Positions 29,106-40,424 of a stretch of 64,000 bases of DNA are shown here, piece by piece. The DNA is taken from contig CM043971.1 of NCBI GenBank assembly GCA_014529385.2, positions 25,954,769 through 26,018,768 of the forward strand. The letters run 5' to 3'. The notes beneath the pieces are model-generated. The model saw only the letters and a program-made list of their open reading frames with translations. It was not told the origin of the DNA and made no database searches. Each line of letters starts with the position of its first letter. Within the stretch, counting starts at the first letter, position 1. Position numbers and translations under genes: made by a program. Source of the stretch: Adiantum capillus-veneris (lineage: Eukaryota; Streptophyta; Polypodiopsida; Polypodiales; Pteridaceae).

Positions 29106-30448
29106 GACTGTAACATGCCTCACTTCCAAACCTTTTTCCCTTTATATAGGGTAATCCCCCAATGGGTAGATTCGCCGGTTAAGGCAACACCGATCATAAA
29201 ATCATGCTACAATGCCTGGAGAAGCTCACTAGCTAGGATGAGGGCTTGGTTGATTTGAAGGCTATGGAATACAAGGGGGTAGATAGGAAAGTTGTAGTTG
29301 GGACCTTTTCTTTGGTTGTGGTGCTTGAACTACGAGCAAGAGTTGATGATATTCAAACTATGGATGGACTACATGGGCATCTTCTAAACAAGCCACTTTA
29401 TCAAAGAGAAAGAGAATGTTAGAACGAATATTTTTCTAAGGTAAGTGCAACAATGCAATAAATGTCTCTTTCCATTGGATTAATTGAGACAATTTGAAAA
29501 TAGATTTGAATAACTATCTACTTTCAACTTATCAATAGATTTATTTGAAATAGTAAACAACTAAGCTGAGTATTCAAGTGGTAAAAAACTTGGTTGTTTA
29601 CATTGACATGGTGAGCTCAAGGCCCCTTTGTTGCAAGACTTTGGGGAGGGCTCATGTGTGTGCAATACCAATGATAGCCAATGGTGGCTTTAAGTGTGGA
29701 TGGTATGTCAATATCTATGCCTTGGTCACATAAGGCTTAGGTGGGCTTGTAAGGGATTTTTAGGTGCTCAAGTTGGATGAAGGTCCATGTGGGATATCAT
29801 CATGTCTTCTCAATTCTTGTTGCACTGCGTTATAGTACCATACATGCTAACGGATCATTGAAGATCTTAATAACAAGCATGAGAATGCTGACAAATAAAA
29901 CTTAAAGAAGCAAAGGAAACGATAGAAATCTTGCAACTTTATAACATTGAAAAGCTATGGTGGAAATTGTACATGTAGACTTGTACTGATGAAAGTGTAG
30001 AAATGTTGGGCATCGGCTGAGAAAAGGTAATGCTCTTCTCACTACAATGTGGGAAAGAAGATCGAATTCTATGGTTTCAAGCAGAATGAAGTAGACAAAA
30101 GAGTTCTTATCATCTACGAGTACAAAGAGAGATTATTGTGTCGACATAAATAAACTCGATGGGCGATTGATTGAAGATGAAGTTTGTTGAGGGCTTGCAA
30201 GAATTGTTGAAGTTTCAAGTGAAGGGTGCACGCTTTGTTGATTTTAACTAGAGTAGCACAATGTTTCAAAGGAAACATCGTTCTAATAATGCTATAGAAA
30301 GTCCTTGAAACCCACCTCATCAGTCTTTTCCAAATCTTCAAGGTCACAATGCACAATAGCAACGAGGACACTTCCCTTATAGGTGGAATGGAAATGCAAC
30401 CAAACGAAGAAATCTCATGTGTGTTGGCACTAAGGCTCACAATTCCAT
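29106..30448 (+). pseudogene. Decayed coding DNA, partly gag-like (copy A)
   Basis: Matches 50897-52247. Protein-like stretches occur in several frames, for example LVDLKAMEYKGVDRKVV near 29250 and MKFVEGLQELLKFQVKGARF near 30180; the latter resembles the end of a Ty3 Gag domain. Multiple stops and shifts. The copy ends at 30448, where an inverted T-family fragment replaces the sequence that continues in segment B. Confidence 0.5.
29570..29645 (+). mobile_element. Possible tRNA-derived SINE fragment (copy A)
   Basis: TTCAAGTGGTAAAAAACTTGG followed by GGTGAGCTCAAGGCCCC has the look of plant SINE A and B boxes at usual spacing. The same block lies at about 51363-51438. No tail or TSD was defined. 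Confidence 0.3.
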
Positions 30449-30454
30449 GAAAGA

Positions 30455-30955
30455 CCGATGACGGCTAGTTTCTGCAAAATCGTTTTCAATCAGGAGAAAA
30501 ATCAAAAACAAAAAGTGAAGTTGCCTTTCAGGCATGTACGCAGTCTGCGAACGATAAGTCAAAATCGGTGCAGAATTTGAAAAAACTTTCTTCTGCAAAG
30601 TTGTAGACCACATCGATTCCGATCCCTCATGTAAGTAGTTTTGAAAATCAGTGCAGAATTTGAAAAAACTTTCTTCTGCAAAGTTGTAGACCACGTCGAT
30701 TTCGGTGCCTTGCGCGGAGTAGGTTTCAAAATCGGTGCAGAATTTGAAAAAACTTTCTCTTTCAATTAGGAGAGAAATCGAAAACAAAAAACGTACTGCT
30801 TTGATACCATGTTGAGAGAGAGAGAGAGAGAGAGCACAAAAATAGAACCCCAAAGTGTGTAGAATACACACATGAGATGTTGTATATATACAGGGGACCT
30901 GGGTGCTAGATATAGAGAAGCCATATATTGAGTAGCTTCACATATAAGCTCAACA
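30455..30955 (-). mobile_element. Inverted 5' fragment of a T-family retroelement
   Basis: On the minus strand this reads LTR (30955-30810, TGTTGAG...CTCAACA), then TGGTATCAAAG as the tRNA-Met primer site, then about 340 bp of the family leader with GATGTGGTCTACAACTTTGC repeats. It stops abruptly at about 30455 inside the leader. The rest of the element is missing. Confidence 0.85.
30810..30955 (-). repeat. LTR of the inverted T-family fragment (146 bp)
   Basis: Minus strand begins TGTTGAGCTTATATG and is closest to the T1 LTR form, without the T2-specific ATTACATATATAGC insert. Confidence 0.85.
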
Positions 30956-30957
30956 CA

Positions 30958-32108
30958 AAGTGGAAGCAAGTCCGCTAAGACGGCACCAAAAGGAGAAGTA
31001 GCTGTAAGCCAGGAGCAGCTTGTGGAGGAAGTGCTAAAAAAAATTAATATGTATGCCAAGCCTCAAGCTAAGCAGCCGAAGTGGTGTGCAATTGAAAAAA
31101 AATGGACAAACCATGTGACGGAGGAATGCTATTATAACAAGGGATATGTGAGAGAGTGACCTTATGCTACCCAAGCTCAGGTAGCATCTCTCCAAATCCC
31201 ACAGATGCCTAGGTATCAAGCAGGTAACCTACCAGGACCTGTAGGATTTGAAAGAACACAACCAGTATTGGGGCAACAACCACCCCCACCAAGAGTACGA
31301 CCAGTCGGCATAAGATACACACCAGCGATAAACGAACCAGAAGAGAAGTCTTTGGTACCTATGCATGCATATTACAAAGATTCCAATGGATATGGAGCAA
31401 ATCCTGTCTATTATCCATCAGAAGAACCTAAAATGCAAGAACCTTGGAGCATGATTGGAAGTATAGAACCACCAACAACTAACTAGGCTGCAGGAGAAGG
31501 AAGATATAGCTTGGATGAACGAACATTGTTGTTCATAGCCAACGGAGGCATGGGCGGGCAGAGGCATGCGTACCAACAGAGAGGAGCTCAAGGAGCACCT
31601 CAACAGCCGAAGGGACCCTGCTACAAGTGTGGCGGAGATCACTGGCTAAGGGACTGTCCTCACGATGAAATCATTAGAGTGAACGCGTATTGCAGTGAGT
31701 GTGGAATTACTCACTTGATTCCTGATTACCCTAAGAACCCAAGCGAAGGAGCAAAAACTACTTTGAACATGCTAGAAGCAGTACCTTCCAGTGCGAGGTC
31801 AAAAAACAAAACAGTAATACCTATTCAGGCAGTCACACGAGCACAAGCTCAAAGAAGGACAAACGAACCCATAATTGAATAGCCAAAGACCGATGCCCCT
31901 AGTGCAGAAATGAAAAATCAAAGAAGCACTTGGAAAACTAGAAAGTCTCGTATGAAAGCTAGGAGGGAAAGAGAGAAAATGGCTCTATCCGAGGAGGTAA
32001 AGCACACATAGGATAGATTGGAGCGATTAGAGTATCTAACTAGTTTAAGTTCACACACTGCTACAACCAAAGGGGCTTTAAGAGGTGCCCTTAAGGGGGT
32101 GCGTGTGG
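30958..32108 (+). pseudogene. Gag pseudogene with two zinc knuckles, one frame with several stops
   Basis: One reading frame runs the whole interval, interrupted by about five stops (TGA near 31158; TAG near 31484, 31880 and 32008; TAA near 32110) and no clear frameshift. It contains CYKCGGDHWLRDCP and YCSECGITHLIPDYP near 31620-31735. These correspond in order and spacing to the CYECGGPH and CNHCGIDHLI knuckles of the gag-protease element at 3432-3585, so the two are related. The upstream KKWTNHVTEECYY is a degraded knuckle. The remaining pol is deleted up to the integrase at 33.0 kb. Role when intact: nucleocapsid. Confidence 0.7.
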
Positions 32109-33010
32109 GGTAAACCCATGATACATGGAGGCACCACGCAGCCCAGGTCTAAGGCCTTTGAAATTCCATCCAAAAAAACCACTTTGAAGGTTCAAATTTC
32201 CTCATCCTTTGAAGGTTTGCTATACCTTGCTCCAAGATTGGATTGTCGAGCCACTGAGTTCGGTCAAAACTTCATCATGCTGACTCCCACCCCCTTCAAC
32301 CTTGTTATGTTCAGACTCCTTGAGACAAAAGATCATCTGATGTCGGAGCGTCTTCAAATTGATGTTGACTTCTTGTAGTTGTACCTTCCTCATTAGGAAT
32401 TTGATTGACAAGCGGTCGACTTCTATCGACTTTATAGATCATGTACCACATTCTCAAACTTGCTCGAGGCCCAAAAAAATCCAGATGGCACGGTTTCCAA
32501 CATTTTCAACTTGGCCCATAATTGGCCCCCTATAAAACTTCAACTGATCATGACTTGCTATCCAGAGCTCTGATTGGAAATCCTAAAAAACAAGCATGCT
32601 TCATAATTTGAGCACTACACATCTATCCGTTGACATCTGCCTGGGCCATCTGTCCCAAATTCCGCTACCCGTCGAGGTTCTACTAAACCTTCTAACTTTG
32701 CAATGCAATATCTTGAGCACCGCGGCTCCGTTTGACGAGCCTCCTGGACCGGCTTCTAGAGCACATCTAACACTACATTTTAGAGCACTAGCTTGGCACT
32801 TTGAGCACATTCATATGCTATCCCATCTAGACTATCCTTGAGCTTTTTGGCCTAGAAAGACACTTTAAACATACATTCCCACTACCCTTTGGCTGCCCAG
32901 GGACTCCATACCTGCTCTAGCCTTCTGCATTACACCTGCCTATAGCCTTTGCCTAGCATATATCACTTTCCAGCTCAGACCAACGTTGGCTGCACCAACG
33001 TGTGCGAGAC
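32109..33010. other. Noncoding linker with the empty site of the chromovirus insertion
   Basis: Position 32282-32302 reads GACTCCCACCCCCTTCAACC, the single-copy version of the CCAAC target duplicated around the chromovirus in segment D. No gene was seen; short ORFs are not conserved with D. Confidence 0.7.
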
Positions 33011-33866
33011 CATGGGTGGAGGGTGACTGGTAGCCGAGTCACACAGGGCTATCATAGCTAAGAGTGCCTTTGAGAAGTGGGGTTTTCATGTTACCAGTCC
33101 AATCCCTAAGCCAACTAGAAGTAAGAAATACATTGTGGTAGCCATTTACTACCTCACTAGGTGGGTCAAGGCTAAGGAAGTTAAGGAGGTAAATGCGCAT
33201 GTTATGGCTAAGTTTACTTTTGATAGCATTTGTTGCCATTTTGGATTTCCATGAATGCTCACTTTTTATAGAGATCAGGGGTTTAGAAGAAACTTAATGC
33301 GTGCATTGGTTGAGAATTTGAAGTAGAAAACGATCAGTTTTCTTCACCCTATCACCTCCAATGTAATGGTCTAGTGGAGAGTGCCAACAGACAAATCATC
33401 AAGATGTTGACAAAATATGTGTACAAGTAGGAAGCAAAGGGGAGGCTAATCTACAAAAGTTCTTGTGGCCATACATAACATCTTACAATGTGGCTAAGAA
33501 TTTCACTCCGTTTGAGTTGGTCTATGGAGAGTGCTCCCAGTGCATTCACACGTACGTGCTTTCAAGCATGTGTGGTGAGTCAATGCCACTCAACACGATG
33601 TTTTGCAAGATCAAATTGCTAGTCTTGAAGCTTTGCAAATGGAGAGAGAGGGAGAAATAGAGCACTATGTGAAGTAGCAAGAGAAGCTGGTTTCCAAATT
33701 CAATCAAAGCTTGTCAGACAAAAAGATACAGAAAGAAGACCTGGTGATGAATTATGAAACTTACTTGGATTTGACTTTCTATAAGAAGTTCAAAAAGAAG
33801 TGGACGGGTCCATACAAGGTGTAGAAGTATTTTTCTAATACGACCAATGTTAGTCTCCCATGTGCA
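33011..33866 (+). pseudogene. Ty3/gypsy integrase pseudogene (copy C)
   Basis: The reading gives AIIAKSAFEKWGFH, KYIVVAIYYLTRWVKAK (the D-containing strand of the core, with Y where D is usual), FYRDQGFRRNLM (second core D) and NGLVESANRQIIK (catalytic E region). A C-terminal KKFKKKWTGPYKV follows. Stops include TAG after ENLK, YVYK, YVK and YKV, all shared with copy D. The sequence style suits Tat/Athila-like Ty3 integrases. Followed by GATAAGGGGGG, the polypurine tract. Confidence 0.75.
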
Positions 33867-33874
33867 TAACATTG

Positions 33875-33887
33875 TAGATAAGGGGGG
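33875..33887 (+). promoter_or_regulatory. Polypurine tract
   Basis: GATAAGGGGGG lies immediately before TGGGCAGCC, the inferred LTR start. Copy D has GATAAGGGGGT. Confidence 0.6.
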
Positions 33888-34650
33888 TGGGCAGCCAACC
33901 TAGAAAGATAGTGTGCGGTAGAGATAAACCTTTGTACATATCTTGTACATATGGTCAATTTGTTTTAGGTTTCTTAGGTATTAGTATGGTGTTTCTGTCT
34001 TTAAGTTCAATTAGCTTGTTTTTGGTTGTACATAAATGTTCAACAAGGTGGTTGGGCAATGATGGTGCTGTCATAGTTGGTCAATGCTAGGAGTGGTCAT
34101 AAGGAGGGATATGTATATTGGGAGACTTCTCAAGAAGGTATGAAGGTCCTAGTTAGGCAGGTGATATGAAAAATGTATGTTTTATGTGTCTTTTTGGCAC
34201 AAGAAGGTCTCTGAGAGCCTAGGGGATGTTTTTGTTGAAGCTCACCATTGTGGCATTGCAAGGTTTGCAGAAGCACTCTTCTAAGAAATATCAAGCCACT
34301 CCCTCACTTTGGATTTCATTTAGCTCTCCCCCCCCTCCTTTCTCTTGCTCTTTGTGTGTGTGTTTCAGTGCCGGTAGAGGTGTGTGTTCGTCGACGTTCT
34401 GTGGTGCAAAGAGAGTGAAATTGAGGTGTAGTGTATGTCAAAAGAGATGAAATGAGCTGTTGTGGTGTGTATGTGTTGAATGGTGGTCTTGCCAAGCGTA
34501 TGTGTGTTGAGTTGTGTGTAGACTTGGTTTTGTTAGTGTAAAGTGTATATTTTGAAGGTTTTTTCGAGAGAACAGGGGTGCTATGAATACTCTGGGTACC
34601 AGAGAGACATTTGCGTGTGTGATGGGTGTGTTCCCCATTTCCCCTCTCCA
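33888..34650 (+). repeat. 3' LTR of the decayed Ty3 element (copy C, about 763 bp)
   Basis: Starts TGGGCAGCC after the polypurine tract and ends CCCCTCTCCA. The start matches 63505-64000, and an inverted partial copy lies at 53337-53933, which supports the 3' boundary. Confidence 0.7.
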
Positions 34651-35569
34651 AAATAAATCATTGGGTTGGACGTTTCTATAACTATGTTGAAATAATCAAA
34701 ACGTTGAGGGTTGTTGTTGGAATGGGTGTATCGAGCACAAAAGGTTGATAGTATAGAGGCTTGCAATCGTTTTGCAAAAGATTGAGTCTTTTTTTCAGCA
34801 TTATGAGTGAAACAAATAGCCTCATATAATGCCGAAGATTTAAGCATAGTCATTTTAGTTTGGATACCTTCTTGAACTTCATCTTTGTATTTTTGTGAAA
34901 GCATGTTGTCAAACTTCTTCAAGCATTCATATGTTCCACAAAAATTTGCCAAAATCTTTTAGTATACTGAGAAGATTAGTGTCACATGGAATCCAAAAAA
35001 TTACTCCAAGCTCAATGAGCCTTGAAATGAAACTGTCAAAGTAAAAATGACTCCTTCATGCAAGCTTTCAAGTCGTTCCAAGTTTGTGGACGGTCAATGA
35101 TTTTTTACAAAACAATCGGTTCAATAGTCCATAGACTCTATGTGTTTCCGAGAGCAAGAGAGCCCTTGTAAAGAGTAAGAGAGAGGATGCACATGCATCC
35201 AATGGCTAGGCCTAATCAAGCCATGAAGCTATAATCACCACAATAATGACCAATACTATGTATTGTATACCCAAAAAGGGGAAACACTCATTGGCAATCC
35301 ACAAGGGCTATCACAAGTATGCAAAGGGAAGAGAGGAGAGCAGTCCATGATGGATGACACTCGTGGTGCAGAGAAGCCATGTCACTAACTGACACATTCT
35401 TGTGGAACGTGGGATCAACGCCTCAAGATTGCCAGATGATTGTTATCGTTGGATTTCCTAGGGAATGAAACATTTTCCCACGTTTTCAAATTCAGGGTTT
35501 GAACCCATGCCCCCTCCTCCCCTTGAGATTGATTTTAATGTCGAAGCTATCGCATACTTGTTTAAAGGT

Positions 35570-35765
35570 GTGTGTAATTGTGTTAAATCTATAGATCACA
35601 TCGTCACGGATAAGTTCACACCTAGTTCACCTCTAATTCACATCGAGCTGACACCAAATTTGGTGTGGTGCACATACCCTCCCAAGTTCACACTTAGTTC
35701 ACATTGAATTCACACAAAGATTGGTGTGGTGCACATACCTCCCAAGTTCACACTTAGTTCACGCC
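35570..35765. repeat. Roughly 60-bp tandem repeat with palindromic core
   Basis: Two to three units share GGTGTGGTGCACATAC(C)CTCCCAAG and TTCACACTTAGTTCAC. CACCAAATTTGGTG inside is a 14-bp palindrome. Confidence 0.7.
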
Positions 35766-36080
35766 TAGTTCAAAACACGATCGGATGGCGGTAGGCTACT
35801 CCCGCCCTCGCGATGCCTCATGTGAGTCATTGCTCCCACCTCTTTAGGGAGATGTCAGTTAGTGACGAGGTATAGAAGGAGAAAGGATTTTGCAAGTCTG
35901 CAGGGATTGGAGACAATTAATACCTAGAACACATTACCCAAGGCCAGCCAAGTGGCCTAGTTATAAGAAATGCAAGAGAAAGTTCCCACTAAAGTGAGCT
36001 AGTCCATGAGGAGTTAGTTTTAATGAAGAAAATCTAGCGACAAATGATGGACAAGGTAGGTTAAAAAACTAAGTTTTACC

Positions 36081-36152
<72 letters not shown>
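36081..36152. repeat. (GA)n microsatellite
   Basis: About 36 GA units, seen directly. Confidence 0.95.
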
Positions 36153-36155
<3 letters not shown>

Positions 36156-36732
36156 CTTACAAATTGAAGGCCTTACAAATCGATACGTCCTTTCAAAAGT
36201 GGTCAAAGAAGAGATACATTTTCATGTCCGCACCCACACAAGGATTTCCAAAAACATTTTTCCTAATTGAGGAAAATAAGGCCACACTAGCTTAAAACTC
36301 TCCCCGTTTTCAGGTCAAAATTTGTAGCATCCTTTGATATTTACACCGAAACTCATGAAATTTTATTGGCTTTCTTCAAGGAAAAATCAAAATCTAACCA
36401 GGAATTTGTAGTTTCACTAAATCTTGGTCTTTTGCGAACATTGAGCCCCATAGTTCAACTATTTTTCTTGGCAAAGAGTTGCGGGGGTCATGAGGCGTGA
36501 ATCGCCCCCTTCTAGATTTCAGCGCGATACAATGGTATGCAAGGATCAATGCTAGGTGTAATCATGCTTTGGCATCCCCCATGAGCGACTATATGGACAA
36601 TTGAACTCAAGGAATTTCTTTTGCAACGGTTAATTTGAGAACCTCCATTTGTTGCCCTGCCTCCGTATTGATTCAATTGCTGAACTCAATTGGCTCATTG
36701 AGTGTGAAAGGCGAGGTGACAAGCTGCTTGCC

Positions 36733-37024
36733 TATTGACATGATGGCCTAGGAGGGAGTCCACTATCAGAGACAGCGTGGTAAGGCATTAGAGAAAGAGA
36801 GATTACATTACTATGTGTGTGTGTTACACAGAGAAGGAGAGAGATCTAGATACAAAGAGAGAGAGAGAGAGAGAGATATACGCAGAGATAGACGGGTAGT
36901 CGGGCTTGTTTCATTCCGTTATTGTGGGTACAGTTATAGGGGTGTGTGCGTGGATATGAAAAGGTATTGGTGTCTCTTGGTTTCTCGAGACATGACAACT
37001 GTGATATTTTATTTTATTCCAACA
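36733..37024 (-). repeat. 3' LTR of T4 (292 bp)
   Basis: Contains a short GA tract and a GTGTGTGTG run; about 95% like the other LTR by eye. Confidence 0.9.
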
Positions 37025-37349
37025 TCCCCCCTCAACTGAATGCCAAGAGAAGATTTTATTGTGTGTGAGAAGTGCCTAGATGAACTGGAAAGTGATTTGT
37101 TTTGGTGATTGCTTTGCAATCAGTGCAAGAAGGAGAAAACAAATTTTGGGTTTGTATCTCGGATTTGGTGTTATCCGGGATCAATCAAGAAGTTGTTGAA
37201 GGTGAAAATTCGATGGTGAGGTTTGATCTTCCATCGTGGCTTCATATGCATCAGGCACTCGTGAGAAAGCTTGGAGTGTCATGGATGAAGATCTACATTT
37301 ATTCCCCCCTTTCGTACACGACACGAGCCAACAAAAATGATCAGTTGTG

Positions 37350-38906
37350 CTAGCCGCATACACCATCATTGAATGGATCTTCATGCTTGTGGGATTGAAT
37401 CTTAACAGGGTGACATGATGTTGAGCAATGATTGTGATAGCCACCGCAACAATATTTGCACTTGGGGACAACTTGAAATGCATGAGCAACATCCATGTTG
37501 TAAGGGTGAGGCACCCTTCTAGTGATTTCCATCAAGGTTGGATCAGTTTCACCATCATCTGCAGGTTTTGCATCATCAACTTGTGTTTGGTACACGTAGG
37601 AGGAAGCAACTGCTATCTCTTCATCTTCGTCGGAGCAGGTTCAGTTATCATAGGGTGATCCCCAAACAAACTGCTGCCTTTGAGGTGTTCAGAGGTGGCC
37701 GTCTGCAGGTCACAGTTTCTATGTTCCTCTTCAAGAGAAGCCAAGAAGTTGGTGATAACCTCGTCTTCTTCATCTGCATGGTGGCCACAGTATTCACAAG
37801 GCAAGGTGGCGAGCATGGCAGGGCTGGGTGCTGCAAGAGTAATTTCCGCAGCAAGGATGTCATTCTTGGCTGCGTCATTCCGGGTGGGTACTTCATTGCG
37901 ATCGATTGGATGTGAGACAAGTATCTCAATAGCGTTTTCATCTGCTTCTTGGGCAGGTACATCAGCATTTTCATCCACAGTAGGGGCACGGACTTTATCT
38001 TCCTTTTCATATTCTGCATCGACTGCAGGTTCATTGTCCGGCAACAGGTCGGCTTCACAGCATGTATTAGCTATTGATTGCGGCTGCACGTGCATCTGCA
38101 TGAAGTTGGAAAATAGCAAGTCCATCTGCACAGGGCTGTAGTGAAGCAAGGAATATGTTGATGATGGAATTTTCACCGTCATTATCATGGGTTCCATGGT
38201 ATACAGAATGAATAGCAGCAGCATCATGACCATCAGAAAATTGGGGCTTCGTCATCTATAGGATATCCAGTGCAGGGACGATATCTGTGTCTTCACCAGG
38301 GTTGACATCGATGCCTGTTGTTGCAAGGTTGGTTCCCCTTGTGATTTCCACAATGGCTTTATAGTCGGAGGCTGCACATGCGGCATATGTGAAATTGGCC
38401 GCAGCAAGTGTTGTGGTAGTATTGTCGTCAACAAACGCTTGTTTTGCCTGCTCAGTAGTATCGCAAGCAGCAGGTGAAGAATTTGCAAGAGTGGCAACAG
38501 ATTGGGCTGCAGCAGCATTAACGACATTCTTGGCAACATCTGGCTTGGTGGCATCTGCAACAAGGTGCCCTTGGTGACGGATCTTGCACGCCGTGCCATG
38601 TTCATGTATGGTTAGCCAGCACGATAAAAGATCAGGCTGCGCAGGAGCATGGCCATTGGCAGTAGCAGGCGCAGATTGGGTCGTGTGCATTACGACAGGC
38701 AGCAAGGTAGGGACGTTCTTGAGTTCGACATCAGCCTCAAGGGCTGCAGTGGGTTGTACAAGCAGGCCGATGGTGATGGGAAAAGGTGGAGACACTTTCA
38801 TATTGGTGCGCATGCCCAGGGTATCCAGGCCGTCCCGGTGATGGATACCATATTGACAGGATGACCTAGGAGGGCGTCCACTATCACAGACAGCGTGGTA
38901 AGGCAT
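37350..38906 (-). pseudogene. Unidentified decayed ORF carried by T4
   Basis: The minus-strand reading starts inside the 5' LTR edge and is open from 38906 to 38256. A single stop follows, the frame stays open to 38067, then a frame change leads to an acidic stretch (about 38050-37613; DNEPAVDAEYEKEDKV and CEYCGHHADEEDEV). Another shift leads to a Cys/His-rich tail (37595-37350; CKYCCGGYHNHC). Composition is rich in Ala, Asp and Glu, unlike the basic Gag proteins elsewhere here. The Cys/His tail could be a degraded zinc knuckle, making this a divergent Gag; the alternative is a captured host sequence. No family was recognised. Confidence 0.4.
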
Positions 38907-39138
38907 TAGAGAAAGAGAGATTACATTACTGTGTGTGTGTGTTACACAGAGAAGGAGAGAGATTCAGATACAAAGAGAGAGAGAGAGAGATATACGCAGA
39001 GATAGGCGGGTAGTCGGGCTTGTTTCATTCCATGATTGTGGTTACAGTTATAGGGATGCATGCGTGGATATGAAAAGGTATTGGTGTCTCTTGGTTTCTC
39101 GAGACATGACAACTGTGATATTTTATTTTATTCCAACA
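38851..39138 (-). repeat. 5' LTR of T4 (288 bp)
   Basis: Minus strand begins TGTTGGAATAAAAT. The primer-site-like TGGTATC follows at 38850 on the minus strand. Confidence 0.9.
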
Positions 39139-39143
39139 TTGCC

Positions 39144-39647
39144 GAGGTGCCTTAGATATAATGCAACTTATGCAAGCTTGTTTTCGATGTTGTCCTCATT
39201 GGCTGATGGTTTCATGAGATCATTCTTCCTGTCCTCATTCGCTGATGTTTTCAAGCTTTGGAGCGCAAGGCTTTGCTTTTATCATCACCGTCAACCCTTC
39301 GTCCTCCTGATCTGCACTATTAATGTGTGCATAAACTTCATCTGCCTTGACCATCGCCTTCACTGTCATGGATGTCAAGCTGGATGTCGTGATAGTTAAC
39401 TCCTACTGAATATCTTCATGGGGAGCTACCCTCACTGCGCCAAAGCGACTCCAGGACATGCGCACCCGCTTGGCGCGAGAGTGCCTTAGTAGACGCAGTG
39501 CCAGTGGAGACTTGACTAAATCTTTAATGTCTTCATGATGCATAATTAAGCTTCTAAAGAGAGTTAGAGATAGCGTCATGATTGTGCAGAAGACGGGCAA
39601 TGGTGAGGTGCTCTTGGGGAGTGAGGCATGTGTGGAGGCGGGAGATA
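39144..39647. other. Anonymous sequence between T4 and segment B
   Basis: Unique-looking; no gene or repeat was recognised. The junction to T1B lies at about 39648. Confidence 0.5.
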
Positions 39648-40424
39648 TATTTTACATCGTTTTATTGATAATTTCTCGTTGATACCATAGTGATTTTGAT
39701 GGTACCATGATAACGTTTTATTAGTACTTTGGTCATGGTGGTTTTCGTTGATACCATGATGATATTTCATTGATACCATGGTTATTCTCTGTGATGCCAT
39801 GATGATATTTCTTTGATACCATGGTTATTCTAGGTGATACCATGATGATGATTCCATGGTGATTTTCGTTGATACCATGATGATGTTTTGTTGATTCCAT
39901 GGTGATTTTCGTTGATACCGTGATGATGTTTCGTTGATACCATGGTTATTCTCGGTGATACCATGATGATGATTCCATGGTGATTTTTGTTGCTACCTTG
40001 ATGATGTTTCGTTAATTCCATGGTGATTTTCATTGATACCATGATGATGTTTAGTTGATACCATGGTTATTCTCAGTGATGCCATGATGTTGTTTCGTTG
40101 ATACCATGGTTATTCTCGGTGATGCCATGATATTGTTTGGCTGATACAATGATTATTCTCAGTGATATCATAATGTTGTTTCGTAAATACCATGGTTATT
40201 CTCGGTGATACCATGATGTTGTTTCGTTGATAGAATGATTATTCTATGATGCTTTTTGTTGAGACCATGATGATCTATTCATTTTTATTGATACAATGAT
40301 GATATTTTGTTAATACTTTGATGATACTCATTGATATCACTACGTTGATAAATGTCGTTTTATGTAGTATATACACATGTCATTTGCATCACGTATCATG
40401 CATCTTGTACTTTTTATGTTCATA

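Larger units (their letters stand above)
13797..30448 (+). repeat. Segment A of a large direct duplication (with segment B)
   Basis: Sequence and feature order match 39648-52247: T1 interior and 3' LTR, R repeat, CT/AC microsatellites, T2 with leader and minisatellite, the endonuclease pseudogene, the GA tract and decayed coding DNA. Segment A alone has the CACTA element; it lacks the T2 3' end and about 700 bp after it, and no T3 is seen in it. Confidence 0.85.
32102..34385 (+). repeat. Segment C of the duplication (matches segment D)
   Basis: It matches 55486-55671 plus 61869-64000, including the integrase pseudogene and LTR start. The D copy is split by the chromovirus. Confidence 0.85.
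34651..36727. other. Noncoding stretch with short tandem repeats
   Basis: A roughly 60-bp direct repeat with TTGGTGTGGTGCACATAC and CAAGTTCACACTTAGTTCAC lies at 35570-35765, and a (GA)n tract at about 36081-36152. No gene was recognised. It ends in TTGCC, the left target copy of T4. Confidence 0.6.
36733..39138 (-). mobile_element. T4: 2.4-kb LTR retroelement in reverse orientation with TSD
   Basis: Nearly identical LTRs of about 292 and 288 bp lie at 36733-37024 and 38851-39138. On the minus strand they begin TGTTGGAATAAAAT and end TGTCAATA. The internal side of the 38851 LTR reads TGGTATCCATC on the minus strand, a partial tRNA-Met primer site. The internal side of the 37024 LTR has the purine-rich TTGAGGGGGGA. 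TTGCC flanks both sides (36728-36732 and 39139-39143) as the 5-bp target duplication. The 1.8-kb interior has a decayed minus-strand ORF but no protease, RT or integrase, so the element is non-autonomous. Copia-like by LTR and primer style, but not assignable without pol. Confidence 0.9.

Noticed and set aside
37680-38141. Plus-strand ORF of 153 codons inside T4
   Set aside because: It lies antisense to the element and to the acidic minus-strand frame; Ser/Ala-rich composition fits a shadow frame.
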